Source: Methylococcaceae bacterium (GTDB taxonomy: Bacteria; Pseudomonadota; Gammaproteobacteria; Methylococcales; Methylococcaceae). Taken from it: a stretch of DNA of 37,008 nt. The DNA lies in contig CADDYU010000025.1 of NCBI GenBank assembly GCA_902810705.1, positions 1-37,008 on the forward strand. Reading direction: 5' to 3'. The translations under genes were made by a program, and so were the position numbers. Below, piece after piece: positions 17,301-25,470 of this stretch. The notes below the pieces were generated by a model. It was given only the letters and a program-made list of their open reading frames with translations, was not told where the DNA came from and did no database searches. Each line of letters begins with the position of its first letter. Position 1 is the stretch's first letter.

Positions 17301-19440
17301 CAACGGCATCCTCCTTGCGCCATTGCTCGAACTCCAGCGGTAGCTTCCGGCGCCAGTTGGGATAATCCGGCGGCGCACCGGGCAACGCGCCGGGGTCGGC
17401 ATGGCCGAGCGCATCCTCCACTCTCACCAGCACAAACCGTGCCGGCGCGCGGCCGAGATAGCGGTAGACAGCGGCCATCAAATCCGGCGTCAAATCCGGC
17501 ACGGACACCGGATCGATGCCGGTATCCGCCGGGAGCAGTTCCTCCCGCTCCAGCGCCACCAGGAGGCGCACCCGGGCCACGGCCCGGGACATGGCCTGCT
17601 CGTGCCGTTCGGCCTCCGAGCCGAACAGCCGCCAAGTGGTCCGCTCGTCCAGATCGCGGCCAATCCAGAATCCCTTCAAGGTCGGCTCGCTCTCGGTAGC
17701 GGTGGCCAGGACGGTGCCGCGCGGAAAGTCGCGGGCGGCTACCTCCCGCCGCTCGTTCAGCTCCGCGAACAGCGACCGGAACGGCAAGATGCCGGTCTGC
17801 TCCAAAGCTTCCGAAACGTCGTCCGACAGAGTCGCATCGCCAGCGAATACCATGCAACGATTGCGCTGGCTTTCCAGAGCGACAATGCCGAGCAGATCGT
17901 CGAAGGGAAAGCGTACCCAACCGCCTTCCCCGAAACCTTCCGGAACCCAGTACTGCCGGCGGAGCCGCATGACGTCGTGCATCAGCAGGGTGCCGGCGGA
18001 CCGCATGCTATGCCGCAACGCCGCGATGAAGGGCGCATAGGCCGACGCCGTAAGGGCTTGTGGCAGGAATGGGGCCAAATCCGAAACCAAACCTTCCGCC
18101 CCGACTTCCGGGGGCGGCGCACCCAACCTCGCGCCCCTAGAGTGCAGGTGCTGAGCCGCCCAAACCTCCGCGCCACTGGCCGCGGCATCGAACACGAAAT
18201 CCCAGCAGAGGCCGAGACCCAGCCCGGTGTCCAGGGCACGTCGTTCGGCCGCCCGGCATTGCGATCCGGCTTGCCAGTAAAGATAGGCATAGAAATCCAG
18301 CCGCTCGGCGTAAAGCTCGGCGAACGAGCGCACGGCCGTGGATGTCGGATCGTGATACTCCTCGGGCCAGTCCATCCAGGTCGACCGCTCGGGTTCCTGC
18401 CGGAGAAAATGCTCGGAAAGCGCATCGAACAAGGTCTGTCGGAACAATGCCTCGCCTTGCTCCGCCCGGAAGGCGCGGAACTCCGCGCCTCTTTGCGAAT
18501 TCGCTCCAAGGTGCCGCTCGCGAAAATGGGCGAATAGCAAGGCCGCGAGGTCCAGCTTTAGGGCGGCCACCTCTCGATAGTCCACGAGCTCGTCGGCCCG
18601 GATGGCGCGCAGCCGGGCCTGGAACTCCGAGTCGGCCACCATCCGCTGTGCCGCGTCCGACTCGGCATAATCGGGCACAGCCTCCAAATCCAGATAGAGG
18701 ACATAAAAAAAGAGCCGGCTGGACGGCTCGTAAGGGTTGCAACAGGCAGGGCTCGTGGGCCGCAGCGCGGTGAGCGGATTCAGGTGAACCAGCGTGGCGC
18801 CCTGATCGGCCGCGTAATCCACCAGACCCTGAAGATCGGTAAAATCCCCCATGCCCCAGTTCCGCCGGGATCGGACGGCGTACAAAGGCAGCGTCAAGCC
18901 GAAGGCCCGCTCCTTTTCCTCAAACAGCGGGGCGGTGTAACAGCGCGCCGGAGCCACAATGAGGGCCATGCTTGCGACAAGGCCCTCCCCCGGCCAATCC
19001 AGGCTCAGGCGATGGTACCCTGGGGAAATCTCGGGAAGATTCAAGGCATAGCGCCGATAGGTTTGGCCCTGCACGATCCGCTCCGCTAGGACCTGGGCCC
19101 GATCGGGATCGAAGCGCCCTTCTCGGCGCCTGCCATCTTCCAGCTCCAGGGACCAGTCCATGGGGCGATGATCGGCGCCAAGCCGTAAGGTGCAGGCGAC
19201 GCTACATTCGCCGCCGCGCACCACCCGAACGTCCGGAACCACCCGCCGCCACTCGCGCTCCTCAAGTTCGGCCAACAGGCTCGACACTTGGGAAGGCGAA
19301 TCGAGGGCGATGCCCATGGCCTTGAGCAGCGCCCGCTTGGTGTCGCTCAAGAGCCGGATCGTTTCGCCTCGGGAATCCGTCCATTCGGTCTCGATGCCGC
19401 ACAGAGCGCACAATCGATCAAGTTGCCGGACGTTAGGCAT
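14317..19440 (-). CDS. treY: MalQ-like (catalytic residues lost) fused to maltooligosyl trehalose synthase TreY
   Basis: The 1707-residue fusion has a GH77 amylomaltase-like half (about 1-735) and a TreY half (about 745-1707). TreY is intact: nucleophile Asp1080 in RIDHPDGLYDP, acid/base Glu1128 in VVIEKIL and Asp1371 in STHDTKRSEDVRAR. It converts the reducing end of maltodextrins into a trehalose unit. The MalQ half keeps the fold signatures (RRNWGMGDFTDL, NPYEPSSRLF, YPNWRRKL), but compared with E. coli MalQ the nucleophile motif RIDH reads LMHD (His488 at the Asp position), GEDLG reads AGDAT (Gly534 for Glu) and THDLPT reads TESEPT (Ser584 for Asp). Disproportionation activity is therefore unlikely; substrate binding may remain. 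The start overlaps the treZ stop by 8 bases. Confidence 0.92.
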   Translation of the reverse strand: MPNVRQLDRLCALCGIETEWTDSRGETIRLLSDTKRALLKAMGIALDSPSQVSSLLAELEEREWRRVVPDVRVVRGGECSVACTLRLGADHRPMDWSLELEDGRRREGRFDPDRAQVLAERIVQGQTYRRYALNLPEISPGYHRLSLDWPGEGLVASMALIVAPARCYTAPLFEEKERAFGLTLPLYAVRSRRNWGMGDFTDLQGLVDYAADQGATLVHLNPLTALRPTSPACCNPYEPSSRLFFYVLYLDLEAVPDYAESDAAQRMVADSEFQARLRAIRADELVDYREVAALKLDLAALLFAHFRERHLGANSQRGAEFRAFRAEQGEALFRQTLFDALSEHFLRQEPERSTWMDWPEEYHDPTSTAVRSFAELYAERLDFYAYLYWQAGSQCRAAERRALDTGLGLGLCWDFVFDAAASGAEVWAAQHLHSRGARLGAPPPEVGAEGLVSDLAPFLPQALTASAYAPFIAALRHSMRSAGTLLMHDVMRLRRQYWVPEGFGEGGWVRFPFDDLLGIVALESQRNRCMVFAGDATLSDDVSEALEQTGILPFRSLFAELNERREVAARDFPRGTVLATATESEPTLKGFWIGRDLDERTTWRLFGSEAERHEQAMSRAVARVRLLVALEREELLPADTGIDPVSVPDLTPDLMAAVYRYLGRAPARFVLVRVEDALGHADPGALPGAPPDYPNWRRKLPLEFEQWRKEDAVVSLMGAVAEVRSGAPRVAKFRRSGLGGVVFTVPRATYRLQLNREFTFRQAADVVPYLHELGISHCYASPYLKARPGSNHGYDIVDHGALNPELGSRADYEQFVRVLARRDMAHILDLVPNHMGVMGSDNAWWLDVLENGEASAYAGFFDIEWHPVKDYLRGKVLLPTLGLPYGTALENGDITLVFDPGEGSFSAWYGPHRFPIDPREYPRIFGYRLEQLEAAVGADSPDLHEFQSLVTGFGHLPGRWQVSEARRLERSRDKEVHKRHLARLCAESQDVAQFIARNVADFNGTPGIPASFDRLHDLLEHQAYRLAYWRIAADEINYRRFFDINDLAALSIEHEEVFERTHGLVLDLIATGKLHGLRIDHPDGLYDPAAYFRRLQESIRALAQAGPGEVPGAKTEKPEAPNFYVVIEKILESDEELPEWPVHGTTGYDFANLVNGLFLFGDAESELDSFYRSFCELPTDFDELLYQSKRLILKVALSAELTVLANRLSRIAESDRRTRDYSLVELRDALREIIACFPVYRTYISEEGVSERDAAYIEATVAEAKRRSPVGDLSVFDFIQDVLLLVQAEGKSERYREQVLSFAMKFQQVTGPVMAKGMEDTMFYRYLRLVSLNEVGGDPQHFAVSLEEFHERNLERAERWPHALLSTSTHDTKRSEDVRARINVLSEIPREWTAAVRRWSEMNRRHKTLVDGELAPTHNDEYLIYQTLAGTWPWGDSDPDTQVTFRRRLEAYLIKAMREAKLHSSWLNPKQAYEKATLDFLGRLIDPGSGSEFLPDFLELEAGLIRSGFFNSLGQVLFKLTAPGVPDIYQGNELWDFSLVDPDNRRPVDYRIRRVLLQEIKSWDELDADRLAEHLARMTNHLDDGRIKLYLTRETLRLRRNHPDLFRRGGYQPLAARGRKADHVCAFLRLEGSRVAVVAAPRWTRRLLGADGSLGEAEVWGDTSMELPAELKGTYLNCLTRERYTLDREFGPEQLFSRFPAALLIKD

Positions 19441-21289
19441 GGGGCGGCTCCTGAGCCGAGAGATACCATACCGTATACCAGGCCGGCAGCCGGCGCACCT
19501 TCAGCGCCGCGCCCTCGTCCGCCTCGCTGGAGGCCAGAACCCGGCCCTTGGGCTCGAGGACGCCCTCGATCGGAATGCCGCTGAAATTCGCGAGCACGCT
19601 GAATTGTCCTCCGCCGTCCAAAGGCCAGACGGCCTCGAGCCCTCGTTCGGCCAGAAGTTCGAATCGCGCCCGGCCAGGCTGGAAATGGGCAAGACGCGGA
19701 ACGATTTCCTTTTGCCGAAGCATCAGGAGATTTCGGCAAAACAGCAGAAACTCGGCCTGGCGAGGCGACACGAGGTCGTCCCATTCCAGCTTGGAGGCCA
19801 GGAAGGTCTCGGGATCGCCGGGGTCTGGAATGGCCTCCCGCGTTTCCGGCGCGGCGAAGCGCTTGAAACGCCCGAATTCCTCCCGCCGGCCACGGGTTAC
19901 GGCGGCCGCGAGTTCCGGTTCGAAATCGCAGAAATAGAGGAACGGCGTCTCGCTCGCGAATTCTTCTCCCATGAACAAAAGAGGCGGTGACGGCGCCAGC
20001 AGGATCAGGGTCATCGCCGCCTTGAGGGCGTGCGGCCTGGCCAGATGCGCCAGCCGCTCGCCGAACGCGCGGTTGCCTATCTGGTCGTGGGTTTGGAGGA
20101 ACGACACGAACGCGGTCGGTGGAAGCTCTCGGCTCGGTTCGCCCCGGCGGCGGCCGTCCCGGTACGGCGAAGCCTCGCCTTGGAAGACGAAACCCTCGGT
20201 CAAGGCCCGGCCCAGGTGAGCCAACGGCGCATCGGCGTAGTCGGCGTAATAGCCGTCGGTCTCGCCGGTCAGCAGAACATGCAGGGCATGATGGATGTCG
20301 TCGTTCCATTGGGCGTCGTAAAGCCGGGGAGCGCCGTCGGGGCCGCGCGTGAGATAGCGCGCCGCGTTGTCGTCGTTCTCCAAAATCAAATGGATGTGGC
20401 GCTCGCGGCCGGGGCCGGATCTCACCCGTTCCGCCAGTTCCTCCAGAATGTCCGGCCGCGAATCGTCCGCGATGGCATGGACCGCGTCGAGCCGCAGCCC
20501 GTCCAGCCGGTATTCCTCCAGCCAGTACAAGGCGTTGTGAATAAAGAAATCGCGGACGGTCCGGGAGTTTTCGCCGTCGAAATTGATGGCCGCGCCCCAG
20601 GGTGTCCGGTGGCGGTCGCTGAAAAAAGGCTGGGCATAGACGTAGAGATAATTGCCCTCTGGGCCGAAGTGGTTGTAGACCACGTCCAAGAACACCATGA
20701 GACCCAGCTGGTGCGCTTCCTGGATCAGGGTCTTGAACTCCTCGGGGCTCCCGTAGCTGGCGTCGGGGGCGAACGGCAGCACTCCGTCGTAGCCCCAGTT
20801 CCGCCGTCCCGGAAAATCCGCCACGGGCATGATCTCCAGGGCGGTGACGCCCAATTCGGCCAAATACTCGAGCCGCTCCCGCAAGGCCCGGAAAGTCCCT
20901 TCCGGCGTGAACGTGCCCACGTGCAGTTCGTAGATGACCGCTTGCTCCCATGGCCGTCCCCGCCAATGATTGTCGCGCCAGACAAATTGCTCCGGATCGA
21001 CAATGACGCTCGGGCCGTGCACATCATTCGGATTCCAGCGCGAGGCCGGATCCGGCACGCAGAGATCGTCGTTCAGGCGGAACCGATACCGGTCGCCCGG
21101 GGCGGCCTCGGCGGCGACATACTCGAACCAGCCATCCGGAAGCGGCGCCATGGGCAAGGTCTGTTCCCGGCCATTCAATTTCTCTAATAACAGCTCCACT
21201 CCCGAGGTTCCCGGCGCCCACAGCCGAAAGCGGACGCCCTCCGGGGTCACCGCCGCGCCGAAAGGCATGTCGTGTTTTACGTAGGTCAT
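19433..21289 (-). CDS. treZ: Maltooligosyl trehalose trehalohydrolase
   Basis: The 618-residue GH13 enzyme releases trehalose from maltooligosyl trehalose made by TreY. It has an N-terminal beta-sandwich (about 1-100, with FGAAVTPEGVRFRLWAPG) followed by the catalytic barrel. The nucleophile is Asp268 in LRLDAVHAI, the acid/base Glu304 in LILENDD, and the third carboxylate Asp402 in QTHDQIGNR, all of which match TreZ. YNHFGPEGNYL and LLFMGEEF are further family motifs. It lies between the treT-like gene (162 bases upstream) and the MalQ-TreY fusion (8-base overlap), giving a complete TreY-TreZ route from glycogen or maltodextrin to trehalose. An ATG start is clear. Nothing looks damaged. Confidence 0.96.
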   Translation of the reverse strand: MTYVKHDMPFGAAVTPEGVRFRLWAPGTSGVELLLEKLNGREQTLPMAPLPDGWFEYVAAEAAPGDRYRFRLNDDLCVPDPASRWNPNDVHGPSVIVDPEQFVWRDNHWRGRPWEQAVIYELHVGTFTPEGTFRALRERLEYLAELGVTALEIMPVADFPGRRNWGYDGVLPFAPDASYGSPEEFKTLIQEAHQLGLMVFLDVVYNHFGPEGNYLYVYAQPFFSDRHRTPWGAAINFDGENSRTVRDFFIHNALYWLEEYRLDGLRLDAVHAIADDSRPDILEELAERVRSGPGRERHIHLILENDDNAARYLTRGPDGAPRLYDAQWNDDIHHALHVLLTGETDGYYADYADAPLAHLGRALTEGFVFQGEASPYRDGRRRGEPSRELPPTAFVSFLQTHDQIGNRAFGERLAHLARPHALKAAMTLILLAPSPPLLFMGEEFASETPFLYFCDFEPELAAAVTRGRREEFGRFKRFAAPETREAIPDPGDPETFLASKLEWDDLVSPRQAEFLLFCRNLLMLRQKEIVPRLAHFQPGRARFELLAERGLEAVWPLDGGGQFSVLANFSGIPIEGVLEPKGRVLASSEADEGAALKVRRLPAWYTVWYLSAQEPPHA

Positions 21290-21303
21290 TCGTTGCGGAA
21301 CTC

Positions 21304-21325
21304 CTCTATTGAATCTCTATTGAAT
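21304..21325. repeat. Tandem 11-bp repeat just upstream of treZ
   Basis: CTCTATTGAAT occurs twice head to tail at 21304-21314 and 21315-21325, ending the AT-richer part of the treT-treZ gap. It is 15 to 36 bases from the treZ start on the minus strand, where an operator or a recent slippage duplication is possible. The rest of the 162-base gap shows nothing clear. Confidence 0.5.
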
Positions 21326-21451
21326 CGTTCATTTTCAATCGCCTCTTGTTGAGATGAGGGCTCGGGGCAAGCGGGCGAACCTCGGGCTAAAGGCTATCGA
21401 TGAACCCGTACCCTCGGTTCAGGATTCCTCGGCCACGACGGCAGGCTCACC

Positions 21452-22693
21452 TTATACCAGTTCGATCCTGTCCTCCGCCTGGTACATCAGGCTGACCATC
21501 AAGGCCAGGTACTCCCGCAGATGACGGGTGATCAGGAAATTCTCCCGCACGAACTCGCGGGACTTCAGGTTCATCTCCCGCCGCTTTTCGCTATGATGCA
21601 AAAGATAACGGATTCGCAGCGCGGCACCTTCGGGCGTGTTGACCAAAAAGCCGGTGTGATGATCGATGACCTGCAGCCGAATGCCCCCGGTATCCCCGCC
21701 GATCACGGGCTTACCCTTCCAAAGCGCCTCCGTGACCGTGAGCCCGAAACCCTCCCGCAGGGACTTCTGCAGGACCACGTCGGCCGCCCGCTGCAGCGCG
21801 TTGATGGTCCTGTGGGCGTCGGGCGGCAGGAGCAATATGTGCGCGTCCGGATCGTTGCCGGCCGCCTGCCGTACCTCGGCCAGCACCGCCTCGCCCTCCG
21901 GATCGTCGCTGGCGCTGCCGCCGGCCAGCACTAGCTGCAAGCTGGGGAGATAAGCCTTGGCGAGACGGTAAGCCTGAATCACTCCCACCGGGTCCTTGAA
22001 CCGGTCGAAGCGTGACACTTGGAGGATCACCGGCCGTTCCCGATCAATGCCGAACTCTCGGCAAACCTCGGCGATTTCCGCCTCGGACAGATCCACGTTC
22101 TTCTCGCTCAAGGGATCGATGCTGGGGGGAATGAGGTATTGCGGGTGAGGCAGGGGTTGGGCGAAGGCCGCCAGAGAAAAGATGCTGGCGTCGTAATCCT
22201 TCACGAAGTTGCGAAGATAGCGCCAGATGGGGCGGTGCGGCCGGTTGATATCGATGTGGCAGCGCCATATCCATCGCCCCTGGCGCTTCGGGAGCAGCCG
22301 AAGGAGCGGCGCCGGCTGGGGATCGTGGATGAACACGATATCCGCCTCCTCCAGCACCGGACGGAGGCGTTCGGCATTGACCGCGTTGATCGCTTCGAAG
22401 TTGGCGAGCCACTCCGTCGGTATCTCCACCGCCTTCCCTTGCAGGCCGTTGTGGAAGGCCTTGGTGCAGTGATAGAACTCCGGATTGCCGGTGATGATCT
22501 CCCAGCGCGTGTCTATGCCCAGCTCGCGCATCAGCGGCACGAGCTTCTCGAGGATTTCGGCGACCCCGCCACCTAGCCGCGTTGAATTGACGTGCACCAC
22601 CCGCAAATGCTGCAGCAACAAGGCCAGCTGGCGCAATTGCTCGATGACCGCGGGGCCGACCACCGTGGCATAGGACTTCAATAGATCAGTCAT
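21452..22693 (-). CDS. treT: TreT-like trehalose synthase (GT4 glycosyltransferase)
   Basis: The 413-residue retaining GT-B glycosyltransferase resembles archaeal and bacterial TreT. The N-terminal domain has VNSTRLGGGVAEIL (about 36-49), HDPQP (123-127) and RCHIDIN (144-150). The C-terminal nucleotide-sugar domain has VSRFDRFKDP (226-235) and the EX7E motif EGFGLTVTEALWKGKP with Glu314 and Glu322. TreT joins NDP-glucose and glucose to give trehalose in one step. GGGGAGG lies 9 bases before the ATG. The adjacent TreY/TreZ genes support a trehalose role, although related GT4 enzymes make glucosylglycerate-type solutes, so the acceptor is not certain. It is 15 bases downstream of the DUF5752-like gene. 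Confidence 0.85.
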   Translation of the reverse strand: MTDLLKSYATVVGPAVIEQLRQLALLLQHLRVVHVNSTRLGGGVAEILEKLVPLMRELGIDTRWEIITGNPEFYHCTKAFHNGLQGKAVEIPTEWLANFEAINAVNAERLRPVLEEADIVFIHDPQPAPLLRLLPKRQGRWIWRCHIDINRPHRPIWRYLRNFVKDYDASIFSLAAFAQPLPHPQYLIPPSIDPLSEKNVDLSEAEIAEVCREFGIDRERPVILQVSRFDRFKDPVGVIQAYRLAKAYLPSLQLVLAGGSASDDPEGEAVLAEVRQAAGNDPDAHILLLPPDAHRTINALQRAADVVLQKSLREGFGLTVTEALWKGKPVIGGDTGGIRLQVIDHHTGFLVNTPEGAALRIRYLLHHSEKRREMNLKSREFVRENFLITRHLREYLALMVSLMYQAEDRIELV

Positions 22694-22708
22694 CGGATGG
22701 GGCCTCCC

Positions 22709-23401
22709 CTAAGGATTAGCCGAAAAAGCCTCGGCCAAGCGAGTGCGCAGATCCGTCAGAGAAGTGAAATAAGGATCGATCTCGGCAAGCCTTGACTTGA
22801 GGCCTGTGTACCGCTCTCCGAAGGAAGCCAGCCAAACACGAAAGTCATCCAGGTGGTTGGGATTGCGCCGCCGGGCGTCAATGAAGTGGTAAAAGATGCT
22901 GCCGAGCGGCATTTGCCCGATGAAACCGGCCAGTTCGGCGGGCGTGTAAAACCGCTGCTCGGTCCGGAATACCACCGCCTGTGAGCGGATGAATTCGAAC
23001 TGTCTATCAGGCTGCGTCCAAGCCAGGACTTCCCGCTCATCCAAGCGCTGCTCGATGATCTCCACCAATTCCTCCCGGAGCTCTTCGAGATCGCCATGGA
23101 CGGAAGCATCGACCATGCTCAAACGTTCCGCCAGCACCTTATCGTGCAAGGCACGGCGAGCCCACGCGGCGAAATCGTTGTTGTATTCCCGCTCTTCGAA
23201 ACGCGAATGCAGCAATCCGCCCCAGAAATGGTAATAAATGCTATCGGCGTGAATCGCCAACAGCTGATCGCGTAGCTCTCTCAGGTTCTGGGCCCGCTTG
23301 CCGGTGGCGATCGCGAGCAGGGCAAAATCCTTGATGACCAAAGGCGCGGACTCGAGCATAGCGTGCCCCATATTGAGAACCCCATCCATCAATTTTTCCA
23401 T
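22709..23401 (-). CDS. DUF5752-like protein linked to treT
   Basis: The protein of about 230 residues is cytosolic, helical and without signal peptide or membrane segments. It appears to contain two related units: DSIYYHFWGG followed by NNDFAAWARRAL in the first half, and GSIFYHFIDA followed by LDDFRVWLASF in the second, an internal duplication. I believe it belongs to DUF5752, a family seen beside TreT-type trehalose synthases, but its biochemical role is unknown. ATG at 23401 was chosen; a GTG at 23416 has GGAG too close to be ideal. It is the first gene of the minus-strand trehalose operon and ends 15 bases before treT, so a regulatory or accessory job in trehalose synthesis is likely. Confidence 0.7.
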   Translation of the reverse strand: MEKLMDGVLNMGHAMLESAPLVIKDFALLAIATGKRAQNLRELRDQLLAIHADSIYYHFWGGLLHSRFEEREYNNDFAAWARRALHDKVLAERLSMVDASVHGDLEELREELVEIIEQRLDEREVLAWTQPDRQFEFIRSQAVVFRTEQRFYTPAELAGFIGQMPLGSIFYHFIDARRRNPNHLDDFRVWLASFGERYTGLKSRLAEIDPYFTSLTDLRTRLAEAFSANP

Positions 23402-23559
23402 TTTAGATGGCCCCACTTCTCCACGACATCCGTAACAATGCTTGCGGCTGGCTCGCTGTAACGGATTTCCGATTTATCACCGTCCCGTGAGGCTATCGTG
23501 AGGCGTTCCCAATCCGCCGCGGGCGGCAAATCCCGTTTCGCCAGCGAGATCATGGTTCC

Positions 23560-24051
23560 TCACGGTTTGGCCGGAGCTTGCCACTGGCGGCCCTGCTGAT
23601 AGCCCTGACCATAAGCGCGCTGCTCGGCCTGCTCGTGCGGTCGTATAATATAAATAGTCACGGGTTTACCCGGCCCGCGTCCGGGCGGTCCAGTCGGATT
23701 TCCCGCCCCCACCTGCCGCAGGCTTAGTGCCCGGTCGTAGCCCTCCACCAGCGCCCGGGAGGGCGGCACGATGTGCTTGACCATGATCCCCGGAAACGCC
23801 ATCGCATCGGGGCGGTTCCACGTGCTCATGAGTTCGGCCAGGAGCGACGATGAGCTGGGATATGAGCTGGGTACCGGTACAAAGCCCAGGGGCGGGAGAG
23901 GCCAGGTTCCGCGCAGAAGCAGAAGGAGATCGTTGATGGACTTGCTGCTACCGGACAACACGGGCGTGTAATAGTCATGGAGATTGAACGCCGGCGCCAG
24001 AGTCAGAGGATTATTGCTCTTGTTGGCGTCCTCGGCGCTACTCTCGGCCAA
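23560..24051 (-). CDS. Hypothetical protein, possibly 5'-truncated or frameshifted
   Basis: A 163-residue frame with codon use like its neighbours (mostly G/C third positions). It includes [15 protein letters not shown], a Pro/Ser-rich middle, a segment [19 protein letters not shown] and a Gln/Gly-rich tail ([12 protein letters not shown]). I do not recognise a family. The only start in frame is a TTG at 24051 without a ribosome site. Just upstream in another frame an ATG at about 24113 gives MRSQPREARLLAAAGFMAL, which looks like a signal peptide and would join by one frameshift to [15 protein letters not shown]. It may therefore be an exported protein with a frameshift or a sequencing error. 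It stands alone between the trehalose operon and the response regulator. Confidence 0.5.
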   Translation of the reverse strand: MAESSAEDANKSNNPLTLAPAFNLHDYYTPVLSGSSKSINDLLLLLRGTWPLPPLGFVPVPSSYPSSSSLLAELMSTWNRPDAMAFPGIMVKHIVPPSRALVEGYDRALSLRQVGAGNPTGPPGRGPGKPVTIYIIRPHEQAEQRAYGQGYQQGRQWQAPAKP

Positions 24052-24264
24052 GGCAGAGCCATAAAGCCGGCGGCCGCAAGCAAGCGGGCTTCGCGCGGCT
24101 GGGACCGCATGGATACGCCATAATCACGGTGACCCGGCCCCGATCAGAAGACAATAAGCTCGCAGTGTATTATTCCCCCAAGCGGGAAATGCTGGCTACT
24201 GGACATTGGTCCAGCGACTTGGAGGGTTCCGCAACCTGCCTTCACCGGGCTCTGCGCCTTATCT

Positions 24265-24906
24265 TCAGGATGTCGAGCCCACACCCGCCTTATCGGTGAA
24301 ACGAACCAAGTCGACCACCGAACGGGCATGCATTTTGTGCATCATATTGCTCCGGTGGAACTTGACGGTTTTCTCAGTCGTCCCGAGATCCGCGGCGATT
24401 TGCTTGTTCAATTTGCCGTTGATGACGCCGGCCAGCACCTGATACTCTCGGGAGGTTAATGTATTCATACGTTGCAGGATGCTTTTTCGCTCGGCGAGCC
24501 AGCGCCGGGTTTCTCTGTCTCTTTCAATCGCCAGCCGGACAGCCGTCAACAATTCAGTGTCTTCCCAGGGTTTAGCCAGAAAGTCCATGGCTCCTCCCTT
24601 CATCGCCCGAACGCTTAGCCTAACATCGGCATGGTTGGTGAGAACGATCACCGGCGGGCAATCGCCGGACGCCATCAACTGCTCCTGCAAGGCCAACCCA
24701 TTGAGACCGGGCAGGCGGATCTCCAGCACCAGGCAATTGGCGGTCCCGTGCGGGTTGCCGCACAGGAATTCTTCGGCCGTAGCGAACAGCGTGACAGCGT
24801 AGCCTGCGCAGCGCAGCAACCACCCGAGCCTGCTGCGTACCGTCTCATCATCATCGACCACAAAGACCGCCGGCACCAGCCGGTCACATTCCTTTTCCGC
24901 TCGCAT
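24265..24906 (-). CDS. FixJ/LuxR-family response regulator with Glu at the phosphorylation site
   Basis: The 213-residue protein has a receiver domain (about 12-125) and a LuxR-type helix-turn-helix (about 148-203, LTSREYQVLAGVINGKLNKQ and TTEKTVKFHRSNMMHKM). Receiver residues Asp18-Asp20, Thr90 and Lys112 are in place, but the phospho-acceptor position reads VLEIRLPG: Glu62 instead of Asp. A Glu there often mimics phosphorylation, so the protein may be active without a kinase. AGGAGG lies six bases before the ATG. There is no histidine kinase nearby, so it is an orphan. The gene is divergent from aqpZ across a 700-base AT-richer region and could regulate it, but no binding site is proven. 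Confidence 0.9.
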   Translation of the reverse strand: MRAEKECDRLVPAVFVVDDDETVRSRLGWLLRCAGYAVTLFATAEEFLCGNPHGTANCLVLEIRLPGLNGLALQEQLMASGDCPPVIVLTNHADVRLSVRAMKGGAMDFLAKPWEDTELLTAVRLAIERDRETRRWLAERKSILQRMNTLTSREYQVLAGVINGKLNKQIAADLGTTEKTVKFHRSNMMHKMHARSVVDLVRFTDKAGVGSTS

Positions 24907-25239
24907 CGCTTGCCTCCTAATAGCATCGATGTCCAGTGAGATGAAAACTCGCGAGATATCGGGGTATGGACGGGGCGGAGGAATGCCGGGAAAACATGGA
25001 ACGGGACCGGTATATATCGCTTTTCAATGCACGGAAAACCTCATTCGATTCTCCGGCAAAAGCCGCTGCGGTATCATTCAAGGGCAATGTATATGGCATA
25101 CCGTCCTGGCCGCCACGCAAATCTATAGACCACCATATGAACAAATAGAAATCAGTAGCTATATACCATAACGAGACGGCACGGACTATAACCGCAAATA
25201 ATGGTATTCATCGCTATCTGATAAAACCCAATACACTCG

Positions 25240-25377
25240 ATGGAAGATTTAGGTCACAGTTTCCATTGCGAAATATTAGATCAGCATCCATTAAGCCAGG
25301 AGTACCGACTCCTGATTCCGATCGCCAGGATTCCGGCCGAAGATATCGAGGTTAGGGCAATCGGCATCCATCTGTAG
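25240..25377 (+). CDS. Possible 45-residue peptide or gene remnant
   Basis: An ATG-to-TAG frame encodes 45 residues ending YRLLIPIARIPAEDIEVRAI, which has a beta-strand-like pattern faintly reminiscent of the start of a small heat-shock alpha-crystallin domain. There is no Shine-Dalgarno sequence and no continuation in other frames that I can follow. It may be a decayed remnant or chance. Confidence 0.2.
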   Translation: MEDLGHSFHCEILDQHPLSQEYRLLIPIARIPAEDIEVRAIGIHL

Positions 25378-25430
25378 GTGTAGCGTGGCCGTAAAACCGG
25401 TATCCATACCCAACACTTAGAATGCTTCCT

Positions 25431-25470
25431 CCCAATTCCTAACAAAAACTCCCAATCCCTAACAAAAACT
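25431..25470. repeat. 20-bp tandem repeat upstream of aqpZ
   Basis: Two adjacent 20-base units, CCCAATTCCTAACAAAAACT (25431-25450) and a copy differing by one base (T to C at unit position 7; 25451-25470). They lie about 145 bases upstream of the aqpZ start. Possible functions are a regulator-binding array or a simple duplication. Confidence 0.7.
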
